Positions 45,740-55,407 of a DNA stretch of 64,000 nt are shown here, in pieces. Each line of letters starts with the position of its first letter. The first letter of the stretch is position 1. The position numbers and the translations under genes were made by a program. The DNA is from Novosphingobium sp. B1 (GTDB lineage: Bacteria; Pseudomonadota; Alphaproteobacteria; Sphingomonadales; Sphingomonadaceae): positions 145,001 through 209,000 of the forward strand of contig NZ_FWXL01000004.1 of the NCBI RefSeq assembly GCF_900176395.1, read 5' to 3'. Under the pieces are notes generated by a model, which made no database searches, was not told the DNA's origin, and saw nothing but the letters and a program-made list of their open reading frames with translations.

Positions 45740-46843
45740 ATGGCGAGCACCGCCGAAACCACCAGCCTGACCTTCACCCGCAACGCGCACCCGGCTCCGG
45801 TTGCTGCGGACGTGCGGGCGCAAGTGCTGGCGAACCCCGGATTCGGTACCGCGTTCACCGATCACATGATCGAGATCGACTACGCCGAAGGCGAAGGCTG
45901 GCACGATGCGCGCGTCATTCCCTATGGCCCGATCGCGCTCGATCCCGCTGCAGCCGTGCTGCATTACGCGCAGGAAATCTTCGAAGGGCTGAAGGCCTAT
46001 CGTCTTGCGGACGGCGGTATCGCGCTGTTCCGGCCAGAGGCCAATGCCCAGCGCTTCAACGCCTCGGCCCGCCGCCTTGCCATGCCCGAACTGCCTGAAG
46101 AGCTGTTCGTCGAAGCCGTGCGGCAGCAGGTGCTGGCTGACAAGGACTGGTTCCCGACGGTCGAGGGCGGCTCGATGTATCTGCGCCCGTTCATGTTCGC
46201 GAGCGAGGCCTTCCTCGGCGTGCGCCCGGCGCGGCAGTACAAGTTCATGGTCATCGCCAGCCCGGCCGGCAATTATTTCAAGTCGGGCGCGCCAGCGGTG
46301 TCGATCTGGGTATCGGACTATACCCGCGCCGCGCCCGGTGGCACCGGAGCGGCCAAGTGCGGCGGCAACTACGCAGCATCGCTTGTTCCCACCGCCGAAG
46401 CCTTTTCGCGCGGGCACGACCAGGTGCTGTTCCTCGACGCGGCAGAGCGCAAGTGGGTGGAAGAACTGGGCGGCATGAACCTGTTCTTCGTGTTTGACGA
46501 TGGTTCGATCCTCACGCCTGAACTCACCGGCACGATCCTGCCCGGCATCACCCGTTCCAGCCTGCTGACGCTGGCTGCGGAAGAAGGCCTGACCGTGCGC
46601 GAGGGTCGCTACAGCCTGGACCAGTGGAAGGCCGACGCCGCTTCGGGCAAGCTGATCGAGACGTTTGCCTGCGGCACGGCTGCCGTGGTCACGCCTGTCG
46701 GCAAGGTCGCCAACCATGACGGCGAGTTCGTGATCGGATCGGGCGGGCCCGGGCAGTTGACCCAGAAACTGCGTTCAAGGCTAGTGGGCATCCAGCGTGG
46801 CGAGATCGCCGACACGCACGGTTGGGTGACACGGATCGCCTGA
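45740..46843 (+). CDS. ilvE: Branched-chain amino acid aminotransferase
   Basis: 367-residue fold-type IV PLP enzyme; last step of isoleucine, leucine and valine synthesis. The length and blocks (ALHYAQEIFEGLKAYR-like LHYAQEIFEGLKAY, MYLRPFMFASE, GGNYAASLVPTAEA, FFVFDDGSILTPELTGTILPGITR, CGTAAVVTPV) match the longer (BCAT type II) group. Lys206 in AAKCGGNY is the PLP lysine. It is preceded by a 510 bp leader region and followed by a strong terminator. Confidence 0.95.
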   Translation: MASTAETTSLTFTRNAHPAPVAADVRAQVLANPGFGTAFTDHMIEIDYAEGEGWHDARVIPYGPIALDPAAAVLHYAQEIFEGLKAYRLADGGIALFRPEANAQRFNASARRLAMPELPEELFVEAVRQQVLADKDWFPTVEGGSMYLRPFMFASEAFLGVRPARQYKFMVIASPAGNYFKSGAPAVSIWVSDYTRAAPGGTGAAKCGGNYAASLVPTAEAFSRGHDQVLFLDAAERKWVEELGGMNLFFVFDDGSILTPELTGTILPGITRSSLLTLAAEEGLTVREGRYSLDQWKADAASGKLIETFACGTAAVVTPVGKVANHDGEFVIGSGGPGQLTQKLRSRLVGIQRGEIADTHGWVTRIA

Positions 46844-46860
46844 TCGCGATCCCGGAAACG

Positions 46861-46900
46861 AGAAAGGCCCGCCGCTCCCACAGGAACGGCGGGCCTTTCT
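46861..46900. terminator. Bidirectional terminator between ilvE and porin
   Basis: AGAAAGGCCCGCCG (46861-46874) and its perfect complement CGGCGGGCCTTTCT (46887-46900) enclose a 12-base loop. The A-rich left side and T-rich right side let it end both ilvE (plus) and the convergent porin gene (minus). Confidence 0.88.
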
Positions 46901-46913
46901 GTGTCATCGCGCC

Positions 46914-48353
46914 TCAGAAATCGAACTGGGCGCGCATGCCGATGACGTCGGCGTTATAATTGCGGTTAACGCCTGCAGCGACGGCTGCATCCCTCAGCCA
47001 GAGATGGCCGTAGTCGACGATGAAACGCACGTAGTCCGTCGGCACCCAGAGGAGCGAGGCGCCGACCAGTTCCTGCCGGCCTCCGAGCACACCGTTGTCG
47101 TTGAGATCGAGCCAGTCATAGCGCGCGTTGACCTGCACCGCGCCGATGCCGCCCTTGTCGACGCCGTTCTTCGGCTTGATGCGCGTCCAGGTGCCCTCGC
47201 TCGCCTTGTAGGGCAAGGTGTCACCCTTGGTGAGGAACACGCCCGCTTCCACATAGCCGCCATTGAAGGTCGGGTCGGCAATGACGCCGGGACGGTTGAC
47301 CTTCATCCACTGCGATTCTGCGGTGAAGTGCACCGGACCGCCGGTCCAACCCAGTTCCACGCCATAATTCGTTTCCGAAAGCGCGCTGATCGCCTTGGTA
47401 TCGACAAAGCGGATGTCGGTGGTGTGGGTGAACGGGCGCGCGCGATAGCGCACCGTAGCGCTGCTGTCGTTCAGGTCGTGATAGTGGGCCGAACCACCGA
47501 TATGGGCCTGTCCGCCAAACAGCCTGGGTTGCAGCGCAAAGCGGCTGTCGATCGAATAGCTGTTGTCGGTATCGGCATTGAGATCGGTCACGTTGTCGGT
47601 GAACACGCCGACCTGCGCCAGAACGATGCCCTTCTGATACTGCGCAGAAAGGCCGAGGCGACGTTCGAAACCGAAGGCGGTATTGAACGAGGCGCGTTCC
47701 ATGAAGCTGGTGAACAGATCGGACTCGGTGTCCTCCATCGATTCGAACGGCTTGTGCTGGCCGATCGTCAGCGTCAGGTTCTTGATGCCGGTGTAGTTGA
47801 GATAGACGTCGGTCGGATCGATGCTGCTGTTGGCAATATCGGCTTCGATCCGGTAGCCGAAGTTGCCGGGGATCGTGCCATCGAAGCCGAAATAGGCGCG
47901 GCGGAATTCGGTGGCGAGGCCAAGGCTCTTGCTGCCAATCGAGGAAGGCGCCGAAACCGATGCGGTATCGATCTGCAGGCGCCCGCGCGGCTTGAAGCTC
48001 CATTTTCCGGCCTTGGGATTCTTCGGGTCCGCCGGCGATTCAATCTTGGGGCCACCATCCCAGGTTATCGCAACCGGCGGCTTGGCCGATACGGTCGGCG
48101 CCGGAAGAGCGGCAACAGCGCTTGCCATGGCATCGCTCTTCGCCTTGGCTTCGGCCAGTTGCCCTTGCAGCGCCTGGATCTGTGCCTGCATTGCAGCCAT
48201 CGCATCCATCTGGCCCTGCATCTGCGCCTGCATCTGCTGCAGCTGCGCCTGCAGGGTGGCAAGATCGCCGGTGGAAGTCGCGGCCTCGGCCGGTATGGCC
48301 CAGCCAGCAGCACAGGCAAGGGCAGTGATCGAGACGCAGGTGACGAGCTTCAT
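46914..48353 (-). CDS. OprP/OprO-like outer membrane porin
   Basis: 479 residues: signal peptide (ending AEAA), a Gln-rich coiled coil (about 28-75, LQAQLQQMQAQMQGQMDAM), a linker, then a beta-barrel with GRLQIDTA, RRAYFGFDGTIPGNFGYRIEAD, IGQHKPFESMEDTES and FERRLGLSAQYQ, ending in a C-terminal Phe as outer membrane barrels do. OprP homologs in Pseudomonas carry phosphate or polyphosphate, but a phosphate role here is only by family. No pho box was found upstream. Confidence 0.88.
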   Translation of the reverse strand: MKLVTCVSITALACAAGWAIPAEAATSTGDLATLQAQLQQMQAQMQGQMDAMAAMQAQIQALQGQLAEAKAKSDAMASAVAALPAPTVSAKPPVAITWDGGPKIESPADPKNPKAGKWSFKPRGRLQIDTASVSAPSSIGSKSLGLATEFRRAYFGFDGTIPGNFGYRIEADIANSSIDPTDVYLNYTGIKNLTLTIGQHKPFESMEDTESDLFTSFMERASFNTAFGFERRLGLSAQYQKGIVLAQVGVFTDNVTDLNADTDNSYSIDSRFALQPRLFGGQAHIGGSAHYHDLNDSSATVRYRARPFTHTTDIRFVDTKAISALSETNYGVELGWTGGPVHFTAESQWMKVNRPGVIADPTFNGGYVEAGVFLTKGDTLPYKASEGTWTRIKPKNGVDKGGIGAVQVNARYDWLDLNDNGVLGGRQELVGASLLWVPTDYVRFIVDYGHLWLRDAAVAAGVNRNYNADVIGMRAQFDF

Positions 48354-48430
48354 GGCGAATCCTTGAGCGGTGGGCTTGCGGCCAAATATGTCTGTTGTGT
48401 TACATTTTATTGACGGCCTTCTTGCCGGTT

Positions 48431-48449
48431 TGTCGCAAATGTTGCGGCA
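48431..48449. promoter_or_regulatory. Imperfect inverted repeat between porin and SDR genes
   Basis: TGTCGCAA and TTGCGGCA, separated by ATG, match in seven of eight pairs. It lies in the 185 bp divergent gap of the porin and SDR genes and could bind a dimeric regulator of either. There is no other support. Confidence 0.2.
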
Positions 48450-48538
48450 ACGCTGACCCGTTGCCTTGCCGGGCGCGGCGTGGCATCGCTGACATCAATG
48501 TTAATCGCCCGGTTAGCCGGGCCCTGGAGAGACCGAAC

Positions 48539-49447
48539 ATGAGCATTTCGTTCGAAGGCCGCGTGGCCATTGTCACCGGAGCAGGCGGCGGCCTTGGCCG
48601 AGCCTATGCACTCGAACTCGCCCGGCGCGGCGCCAAGGTCGTGGTCAACGACCTGGGCGGTTCACGCGATGGCACCGGCCATTCCGATGCCGCGCTCAAG
48701 GTGGTTGAGGAAATCGAGGCCATGGGCGGCGAGGCGATGTCGAACGGCGGCTCGGTCAGCGAATACGAGCAGATGGTCGAGATGGTCGCCAAGGCCAAGG
48801 AGCGCTGGGGCGGCGTCCACGTGCTGATCAACAACGCCGGCATCCTGCGTGACAAGAGCTTCACCAAGATGGACCCGGCTGACTTCGAGATGGTGGTCAA
48901 GGTCCACCTGATCGGCTCGGCCTTCGCCACCAAGGCATGCTGGGACCTGATGCGCGAACAGAACTATGGCCGCATCCTGATGACGGCATCGTCCACCGGC
49001 CTGTTCGGCAATTTCGGCCAGGCCAACTATGGTGCGGCCAAGCTCGGCCTCGCCGGGCTGACCAAGACGCTTTACCTTGAAGGAGCGAAGAACAACATCA
49101 AGGTCAACACGCTGGCGCCGGTTGCCGCCACGCGCATGACCGAGGACATCTTCCCCGAAGAAGCGTTCAAGCTGTTCGGGCCTGAAAACGTCGTTCCTGC
49201 CGCGCTATTCCTCGTTTCCGAAGACGCGCCGACCAACGCCATCGTCGGTGCGGGCGGCGGTGCCTACCATGGCGCATGGGTGACGATGAACAAGGGCGTG
49301 CTGCTGCCGCAGGGTGAGCGCACGGTCGAAGGCTTCGCCGCGCACTGGAGCCAGATTTCCGACCGCGCCGGCGACTTTGCCCCGCAATCGGGGGCCGAGC
49401 AGAGCCAGGTGATCATCGGTCAGCTTCAGGCCGCGATGAAGGGCTGA
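48539..49447 (+). CDS. SDR oxidoreductase, peroxisomal MFE-2-like 3-hydroxyacyl-CoA dehydrogenase
   Basis: 302 residues with all SDR motifs: TGAGGGLGRAYA (NAD site), NDLGG, NNAGILRD, and the catalytic Ser with YGAAK. The long GGSRDGTGHSDAALKVVEEIEAMGGEA insert and the C-terminal extension are typical of the dehydrogenase part of multifunctional enzyme type 2 (HSD17B4-like), used in oxidation of fatty or sterol acyl-CoAs. GGAGAG lies about eight bases before the ATG. No partner hydratase is adjacent. Confidence 0.9.
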   Translation: MSISFEGRVAIVTGAGGGLGRAYALELARRGAKVVVNDLGGSRDGTGHSDAALKVVEEIEAMGGEAMSNGGSVSEYEQMVEMVAKAKERWGGVHVLINNAGILRDKSFTKMDPADFEMVVKVHLIGSAFATKACWDLMREQNYGRILMTASSTGLFGNFGQANYGAAKLGLAGLTKTLYLEGAKNNIKVNTLAPVAATRMTEDIFPEEAFKLFGPENVVPAALFLVSEDAPTNAIVGAGGGAYHGAWVTMNKGVLLPQGERTVEGFAAHWSQISDRAGDFAPQSGAEQSQVIIGQLQAAMKG

Positions 49448-49450
49448 CGC

Positions 49451-50452
49451 TTACAGGCTGGGCATTTGCTGGCTGGCGCAGTGGAATCCGCCACCGCCGG
49501 CCAGCACGGCATCACCCATCAGGCCGATCGTTGCGCGGTGGGGGAACAGTTCGGCAATCGCTGCCACGCCATCCTCGTCATGGGGTGAGCCGAAGATCGG
49601 CACGACGACAAGGTTCGTGGTGATCACGAAGTTCATGTAGCTGGCGGGCTGCACGATATCGCCCCATTCGACGCGGCCCGGCGAGGGCACTTCGACGACC
49701 TCGACGCCTGCGGCCAGGGCGCGCGCCCTGGCATCGGCATAGATCGCGGCGTTGGGATCGTCAGGCCCGGTGGCGCGTGGCAAGGCCAGGCGATTGGGGC
49801 CGACGAACCGGGCGAGATTGTCGACGTGACCATCGGTGTGATCATTGATCAGGCCATCGCCCAGCCATAGCACGCGGTCATAGCCCAGGTCGCGATCAAG
49901 ACGCATTTCAAGGTCGGCGCGCGTCAGGTGCGGGTTGCGGTTGGGATTGAGCAGGCACTGCTCGGTCGTGGCGACAAGGCCGGTGCCATCGCCATCCAGT
50001 GCGCCGCCTTCAAGGATCCAGTCCGCCTTCGCACCCGCGACGAAGCCTGCCGAAGCGGCAAGGTCTGCGCCGATTTCCTGATCGCCCGGCATCAGGTACT
50101 TCTCGCCCCAGCCATTGAAGCCGAACAGCCTGGCTTCGCGCTGTGCGGCTTCGGGCCCTTGTCCGTCCAGCACCACGAGCGGCCCCGTATCGCGCAGCCA
50201 GACATCGCCATAAGTGCGCCGTTCGATCTTGACGCCGGCCGAGACGAGCGAGCGGGCGCGCATCTCGTTGGCGGCATCGCGCACCACCAGCCGCACCTCC
50301 TGCCCGCTGTCCGCCACGGTGCTGGCAAAGGCGGCGATCTGTTCCTGCGCCCGGTCGATGACTCCTGACCATTCCTCTGCCAGGTGCGGGAAGCCGATCC
50401 ACAGCCAGTCCTGCGGGTGCCATTCAGGCGGCATGCGGAAGTGCGAGGTCAT
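49451..50452 (-). CDS. aguA: Agmatine deiminase
   Basis: 333-residue porphyromonas-type peptidyl-arginine/agmatine deiminase; converts agmatine to N-carbamoylputrescine and ammonia. Conserved blocks: MPPEWHPQDWLWIGFP, DVWLRDTGP, LEGGALDGDGTG, NDHTDGHVDN, and the catalytic Cys325 in GGGGFHCASQQMP. It starts 14 bp after the M28 peptidase gene. aguB is not adjacent. Confidence 0.93.
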   Translation of the reverse strand: MTSHFRMPPEWHPQDWLWIGFPHLAEEWSGVIDRAQEQIAAFASTVADSGQEVRLVVRDAANEMRARSLVSAGVKIERRTYGDVWLRDTGPLVVLDGQGPEAAQREARLFGFNGWGEKYLMPGDQEIGADLAASAGFVAGAKADWILEGGALDGDGTGLVATTEQCLLNPNRNPHLTRADLEMRLDRDLGYDRVLWLGDGLINDHTDGHVDNLARFVGPNRLALPRATGPDDPNAAIYADARARALAAGVEVVEVPSPGRVEWGDIVQPASYMNFVITTNLVVVPIFGSPHDEDGVAAIAELFPHRATIGLMGDAVLAGGGGFHCASQQMPSL

Positions 50453-50466
50453 GGGAAACGTTGTCC

Positions 50467-52110
50467 TTATTTTCCGGCGCGGCTCTTGTCGCGGATGGCA
50501 CGGAACTCGTCACCGGCGTTCCAGTTCGGCCAGTCCGACCCTTCGGCCAGCGTGCGGCCGAGCCGGTAGAAGAGGTCCACGTCCTGCACAATGCCGCGCA
50601 TGTCCCAATCGGCGGAATATTCGTCGCTGGGCTGGTGGTAGCGATTGACCACATAGTCCTCGGCCGCCTTCTTGCCGGCCTCCGTACCGCCCTCGACCAG
50701 ATCGACGCCGCGTTCGACATAGAACATCGGCACGCCACGCTTGGCGAGACTGAAGTGGTCGCTGCGGTAGTAGTAGCCCTTCTCGGGCGCGTCTTCCGGC
50801 CCGGTCTTCAGCCTGAGATCGCCGGCGACCTTGGCAAGGATCGCGGCGAGTTCGGACTTGTCGCCGCCGGTCACGGCGATGTCGTGCGTGGGGCCGCCGG
50901 GCGAAAGCGCATCGATGTTCACGCCGCCAACCGTCTGCGCCAGCGGGAAGACCGGGTTGCGGGCATAGTATTCCGAGCCGAGCAGGCCGGATTCCTCGAG
51001 CGTCCAGGCAAGGTAGACCTGGCTGCGGCGAGTAGGTCCAGCCTTGCGGTTCATTTCGGCAAGCGCGGCAAGCGCAGCGACGCCGGTGGCATTGTCGACC
51101 GCGCCATTGCAGATGTCGTCACCGCTGGCGTCGGCCTTGCAGTGGCCGAGGTGGTCCCAGTGGGCCGAATAGAGCACGTATTCCTGCGGCGCGGTCGTGC
51201 CCTTCTGCAGCCCCGCCACGTTGCGCGAGGTCGAGCGGGTGATGGCGTTGGCGAACGAAAGGCTGGCCTTGAGGCCCAGCGGCACCGGCTTGAACCCCTT
51301 TTGCCCGGCGGCCTTCACCATCGCGCCAAGATCCTTGCCTGCCGCCTTGAACAGGCTTTGCGCCACGCCGTTCTGGATCCAGCCGTTGAATGCGGTCTGG
51401 TCAGCCCCGTCGTTGGGCGTGGCGACGAAGTGCTGTTCGCCGGTCCAGCTCGATTCGACGACGTTCCAGCCATAGGCGGCAGGGAAGGTATCGTGGATGA
51501 TCAGTGCGCCGGTTGCGCCCTGCCGCGCGGCTTCCTCGAACTTGTAGGTCCAGCGGCCATAGTAGGTCATGCGGCGGCCGCGGAAGAGCCCATCCTCCCC
51601 TTCCATCGCATAGTCGGGATCGTTGACCAGGATGACCGCGGTCTTCCCCTTCATGTCGAGCCCGGCATAGTCGTTCCAGCCGAGTTCCGGGGCATTGATG
51701 CCATAGCCGACGAAGACCAGTTCGCTGTCCTTCACGGCGGTCTTGGGGTTCACGCGATAGCTGCCGGCGACAAAGTCCGTGCCATGAGCGAAGGTGAGCG
51801 GGGTGGCTCCGCCCGCGATGGTGAGGGCCGAGAAGTCCTTGGCAGTCATCGAGACGGTGGGCACATCCTGGAACCACGAACCCTTGTTGCCGGGTTCGAG
51901 GCCGGCGGCCTTGAAGCGCGCAACGATCAGGTCGAGCGTCCTTGCCTCTTCGGCGCTGGCGGGGCTGCGGCCGGCGAGGTCGTCAGCAGCGAGGCTCTTG
52001 ACCATGTCTCGCAGCAGCGCCTCGTCCACGGGCGGGACCGGTGCTGCAAGGGCAGCACCAGCTTGGGCAAGGAGGGACGCGGCAGCGATGGTCAAGCAGT
52101 TGCGACGCAT
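50467..52110 (-). CDS. Exported M28 family zinc aminopeptidase
   Basis: 547 residues with a signal peptide (ending ALAAP). The M28 domain has SAHWDHLG (metal His), GAVDNATGVAALAALAE (bridging Asp), WTLEESGLLGSEYYA (catalytic and metal Glu) and YYRSDHFSLAKRGVP (metal His); a PA-like insert (KTAVILVNDPD, GATGALIIHD) lies between residues 130 and 240. All metal ligands are intact. Start ATG 52110; the open frame runs on to 53721 but that part is antisense to glnE. Followed by aguA. Confidence 0.93.
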   Translation of the reverse strand: MRRNCLTIAAASLLAQAGAALAAPVPPVDEALLRDMVKSLAADDLAGRSPASAEEARTLDLIVARFKAAGLEPGNKGSWFQDVPTVSMTAKDFSALTIAGGATPLTFAHGTDFVAGSYRVNPKTAVKDSELVFVGYGINAPELGWNDYAGLDMKGKTAVILVNDPDYAMEGEDGLFRGRRMTYYGRWTYKFEEAARQGATGALIIHDTFPAAYGWNVVESSWTGEQHFVATPNDGADQTAFNGWIQNGVAQSLFKAAGKDLGAMVKAAGQKGFKPVPLGLKASLSFANAITRSTSRNVAGLQKGTTAPQEYVLYSAHWDHLGHCKADASGDDICNGAVDNATGVAALAALAEMNRKAGPTRRSQVYLAWTLEESGLLGSEYYARNPVFPLAQTVGGVNIDALSPGGPTHDIAVTGGDKSELAAILAKVAGDLRLKTGPEDAPEKGYYYRSDHFSLAKRGVPMFYVERGVDLVEGGTEAGKKAAEDYVVNRYHQPSDEYSADWDMRGIVQDVDLFYRLGRTLAEGSDWPNWNAGDEFRAIRDKSRAGK

Positions 52111-52215
52111 GATGATTCTGCTCCGGAAGAGACGGTTGCCACTTTGCTGGCAGAGGTGCCTTCGCATCGCAAGGCGGCTTGATGCGCGGCACGCTTGCGG
52201 GCATCGCTTGGGACG

Positions 52216-54894
52216 ATGACCGACCTTGTCCACGTCCTTGGCCGCACGCGCGCGCATTCGCCGTTCCTGTCGCGTGCGCTCGATCGCCTGCCCGAGATCG
52301 AAGCATTGCTCGCAGCAGGTGAAATCGAGCAGGCGCTGGCGATGGCAAAGGTGGCGGGCGATGGCGCTCACGACGTTGGCGCTGCCCTGCGACGCGAGCG
52401 GCTGGCACTGGCGCTGGTTGTGGCAATCGGCGACCTGGCAGGCGCCTTTGCGCTGGACCGCGTGGTGGCAGAGCTTTCGGACTTCGCCGACCGGTCGCTC
52501 GATGCGGCGATTGCCGGGGCGATCCGGCGGCGCACGGTAGAGGCAGAGCCCGCCGGGTTTTCGGCCATCGCGCTGGGCAAGCACGGCGCGCAGGAGTTGA
52601 ACTACTCGTCGGACATAGACCCGATCCTGCTTTACGATCCCGACGTCCTGCCCAGGCGCGAGCGCGACGATCCGGCCGAGGCGGCGCAGCGCGTGGCTCG
52701 GGCGCTGATGGAAATCATGTCGGCAGTGACCGACGAGGGTTACGTGTTTCGCGTCGACCTGCGGCTGCGTCCGGCCTCGGAAGTCAGCCCGCTCGCCCTG
52801 CCATTCGAGGCGGCAATCACGCATTACGAATCCAGCGCGCTGGCGTGGGAGCGCGCGGCCTACATCCGGGCGCGCGCATCTTCGGGCGATGTGGTGGCAG
52901 GGCAGGCCTTCCTCGACACGATCCGCCCCTTCGTGTGGCGGCGCAGCCTGGATTTCGGCGCCATTGCCGAGATCGGGCGCCTGACCACGCGCATCCGCGA
53001 CCATTATTCGGCAGGGCAGGCGATCGGGCCGGGCTATGACCTGAAGCGCGGGCGCGGCGGCATTCGCGAGGTGGAGTTCTTTGCCCAGACCCACCAGTTG
53101 ATCCACGGCGGGCGCAATCCGGCGCTGCGGCTGCGCGGCACGCGCGCAAGCCTTGATGCGCTGGCGCAGGCAGGAATTATCGGGGCCGAAGATGCTGCCG
53201 TCATGGGCGAAAGCTATGACCGGCTGCGGACGCTGGAGCACCGGCTGCAGATGGTCGCCGACCAGCAGACCCATTCGCTGCCGACCGACGCGCAGGCGCT
53301 CGACAGCGTGGCGCGGCTCGACGGGCTGGCCGACGGGGCGGCGCTGATTGCGGAACTGACCGCGATCTCGGACACGGTCGGTCGCCGCTTCGACGCGCTG
53401 ATAGAGACCTATGCGCCCACGGGTGCGGTGCCGGTACTGGCAATTCCGGACCAGTCCGATCCGGTAGTCGATGCCTTTGCGGCGCGGGTGGAGGCTTGGG
53501 AAGGCGGCCAGTATCGCTGCCTGCGCTCGGCCGAGGCGCGCGAAGCATTTGCCCGCATCCGCCCGCAACTGCTGCGCGCCTTGTGCGAAGCGCCCGATCC
53601 GGACCGCGCGCTGCTGCGCTGGGAGCATCTGCTGGCCGGCCTGCCAACCGCGATCAACGTGTTCCGCCTGCTCGAAGCGCGGCCCGGACTGCTTTCGGTG
53701 GTGATGCGCATTCTGGCCCACGCCCCGACGCTGGCCGACGAGCTTGCGCGGCGGGCGGACCTGCTCGACATCCTGATCGACCGGTCAGCCTTCGACCTGC
53801 CCGGCGCGGTGGCCGAGATTGCCGCCGAACTGGAACGCGGCGAGGCTGGCGATGATTATCAGCGCCTGCTTGATACCGTGCGCGTGCGGGTGGGCGAAAT
53901 GCGCTTTGCCCTGGGCGTGCAACTCGTCGAAGGGCAGCGCGATCCGCTGGAAGTGGCGGCGGCGCTGAGCCGCGTGGCCGAAGCAGCCATCGACGTGCTG
54001 GGACGTGCCGCCACCGAGGAGTTCGCGCAGAACCATGGGCGGGTGCCCGGCAGCAATCTTGCGATACTGGGCCTTGGCCGCCTCGGCGGGGCGGCGCTGA
54101 CCCATGCGTCCGACCTCGATCTGGTGTTCCTGTTCAGCGGCGACCATGCCGCCGAGTCCGATGGACGCCGGCCACTTGGCGCCACGCTCTATTACAACCG
54201 GCTGGCGCAGCGGGTGATCGCCGCGCTTTCGGTGCCGACAGCGGCGGGCGCCCTTTACGAAGTCGATACGCGGCTGCGGCCTTCGGGGGCGCAGGGGCCG
54301 ATCTCGGTCAGCCTCGACAGCTTCGAGCGCTACCAGTGCGAGGATGCCTGGACGTGGGAACACATGGCGCTGTGCCGGGCGCGAGCGCTGTTCGGCACAC
54401 CGCAGGACCGCGCTGCGCTGGGCGCGATCATCGCCCGCGTTCAGGACAGTCCGCGCGATGCGGCAAGGTTGCAAGCCGATGTTCTCGAGATGCGCGGCAC
54501 TATGGCTGCGCACAAACCGGCCAAGGGGCCGCTCGACGTCAAACTGGCGCGGGGCGGGCTGGTTGACCTCGAATTCATCGTCCATTTCCTGCAGCTGCGC
54601 GATCACGTTGCCCTTGTTCCCGATCTGGGCGAGGCGGTGCAGTTGCTCGTGGATGGAGGGCACCTGCCCGCGGCCTTGCGCGCGGCGCACGATCTGATGG
54701 CACGGCTGCTGGTGGTTGTGCGGCTGGTTGCCCCTGATGGCATGTATCCGCCCGAGGCAAGCCGCGGCATCGTGGCGTCCTCATGCGGCCTCGATAACTG
54801 GGACGCCCTGCTTGCCGCCGTGCTGCAGGCGCGTCGCGACGTGGCAGCGGCGTGGCAACAGGTTTTTGACATCGAACTGGAGATTGCAGGATGA
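52216..54894 (+). CDS. glnE: Glutamine synthetase adenylyltransferase/adenylyl-removing enzyme
   Basis: 892-residue bifunctional enzyme that adds and removes AMP on glutamine synthetase. Two nucleotidyltransferase domains are visible: ALGKHGAQELNYSSDIDP (adenylyl removase, near residue 120) and LGLGRLGGAALTHASDLDLVFLF (adenylyl transferase, about residue 615), each with a DxD pair. Usual length is about 950, so it is a little short. ATG 52216 used; a GTG or ATG 21 bases upstream is possible. bcp overlaps its end by four bases. Confidence 0.96.
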   Translation: MTDLVHVLGRTRAHSPFLSRALDRLPEIEALLAAGEIEQALAMAKVAGDGAHDVGAALRRERLALALVVAIGDLAGAFALDRVVAELSDFADRSLDAAIAGAIRRRTVEAEPAGFSAIALGKHGAQELNYSSDIDPILLYDPDVLPRRERDDPAEAAQRVARALMEIMSAVTDEGYVFRVDLRLRPASEVSPLALPFEAAITHYESSALAWERAAYIRARASSGDVVAGQAFLDTIRPFVWRRSLDFGAIAEIGRLTTRIRDHYSAGQAIGPGYDLKRGRGGIREVEFFAQTHQLIHGGRNPALRLRGTRASLDALAQAGIIGAEDAAVMGESYDRLRTLEHRLQMVADQQTHSLPTDAQALDSVARLDGLADGAALIAELTAISDTVGRRFDALIETYAPTGAVPVLAIPDQSDPVVDAFAARVEAWEGGQYRCLRSAEAREAFARIRPQLLRALCEAPDPDRALLRWEHLLAGLPTAINVFRLLEARPGLLSVVMRILAHAPTLADELARRADLLDILIDRSAFDLPGAVAEIAAELERGEAGDDYQRLLDTVRVRVGEMRFALGVQLVEGQRDPLEVAAALSRVAEAAIDVLGRAATEEFAQNHGRVPGSNLAILGLGRLGGAALTHASDLDLVFLFSGDHAAESDGRRPLGATLYYNRLAQRVIAALSVPTAAGALYEVDTRLRPSGAQGPISVSLDSFERYQCEDAWTWEHMALCRARALFGTPQDRAALGAIIARVQDSPRDAARLQADVLEMRGTMAAHKPAKGPLDVKLARGGLVDLEFIVHFLQLRDHVALVPDLGEAVQLLVDGGHLPAALRAAHDLMARLLVVVRLVAPDGMYPPEASRGIVASSCGLDNWDALLAAVLQARRDVAAAWQQVFDIELEIAG

Positions 54895-55364
54895 GCGAAC
54901 GGATCGGTACGGGCGAGGCATTCCCCGACATCGCGATGACCACGCCCGATGGCGGCAGCGTGAAGGCATCGGACTTTGCCGGCAGGAAGCTGGTCGTGTT
55001 CTTCTACCCCAAGGACGATACGCCCGGCTGCACCACCGAGAACAAGGATTTCTCCGCGCTTCACGGCGATTTCGAAGCGGCCGGGATCGCGGTGCTCGGT
55101 GTAAGCAAGGACCCGCCCAAGAAGCACGCCAAGTTCACAGAAAAGCACGGTCTGACCGTCCCGCTGGCCAGCGATGCCGAAGAAGGCGGCGTTTCCGATG
55201 CGCTGGGCATCTGGACGGAAAAGTCGATGTATGGCCGCACCTACATGGGCATGGAGCGCACCACCTATCTGGTCGGCCCGGACGGCAGGATCGCGCAGGT
55301 GTGGAACAAGGTAAAGGTCAAGGGGCACGCCGAGGAAGTGCTTGCCGCCGCCAAGGCTTTGTGA
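54891..55364 (+). CDS. bcp: Peroxiredoxin, Bcp/thiol peroxidase family
   Basis: 157-residue AhpC/TSA-type peroxiredoxin that reduces hydroperoxides. The peroxidatic Cys47 sits in PKDDTPGCTTENKDF; the resolving Cys five residues on (CTTEACDF in E. coli Bcp) is replaced by Lys, and there is no other Cys in the chain, so it should act as a 1-Cys enzyme with an external thiol. GMERTTYLVGPDG and W/K-rich end fit Bcp. Overlaps glnE (ATGA), so is translated with it. Confidence 0.93.
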   Translation: MSERIGTGEAFPDIAMTTPDGGSVKASDFAGRKLVVFFYPKDDTPGCTTENKDFSALHGDFEAAGIAVLGVSKDPPKKHAKFTEKHGLTVPLASDAEEGGVSDALGIWTEKSMYGRTYMGMERTTYLVGPDGRIAQVWNKVKVKGHAEEVLAAAKAL

Positions 55365-55407
55365 TCAGGGCGCGGCCACTTTCCCTGCAGAAAAAAACCG
55401 GACCGCC

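Noticed and set aside
52111..53721. Upstream extension of the M28 peptidase frame on the minus strand
   Set aside because: It is antisense to glnE; the signal peptide after ATG 52110 marks the true start.
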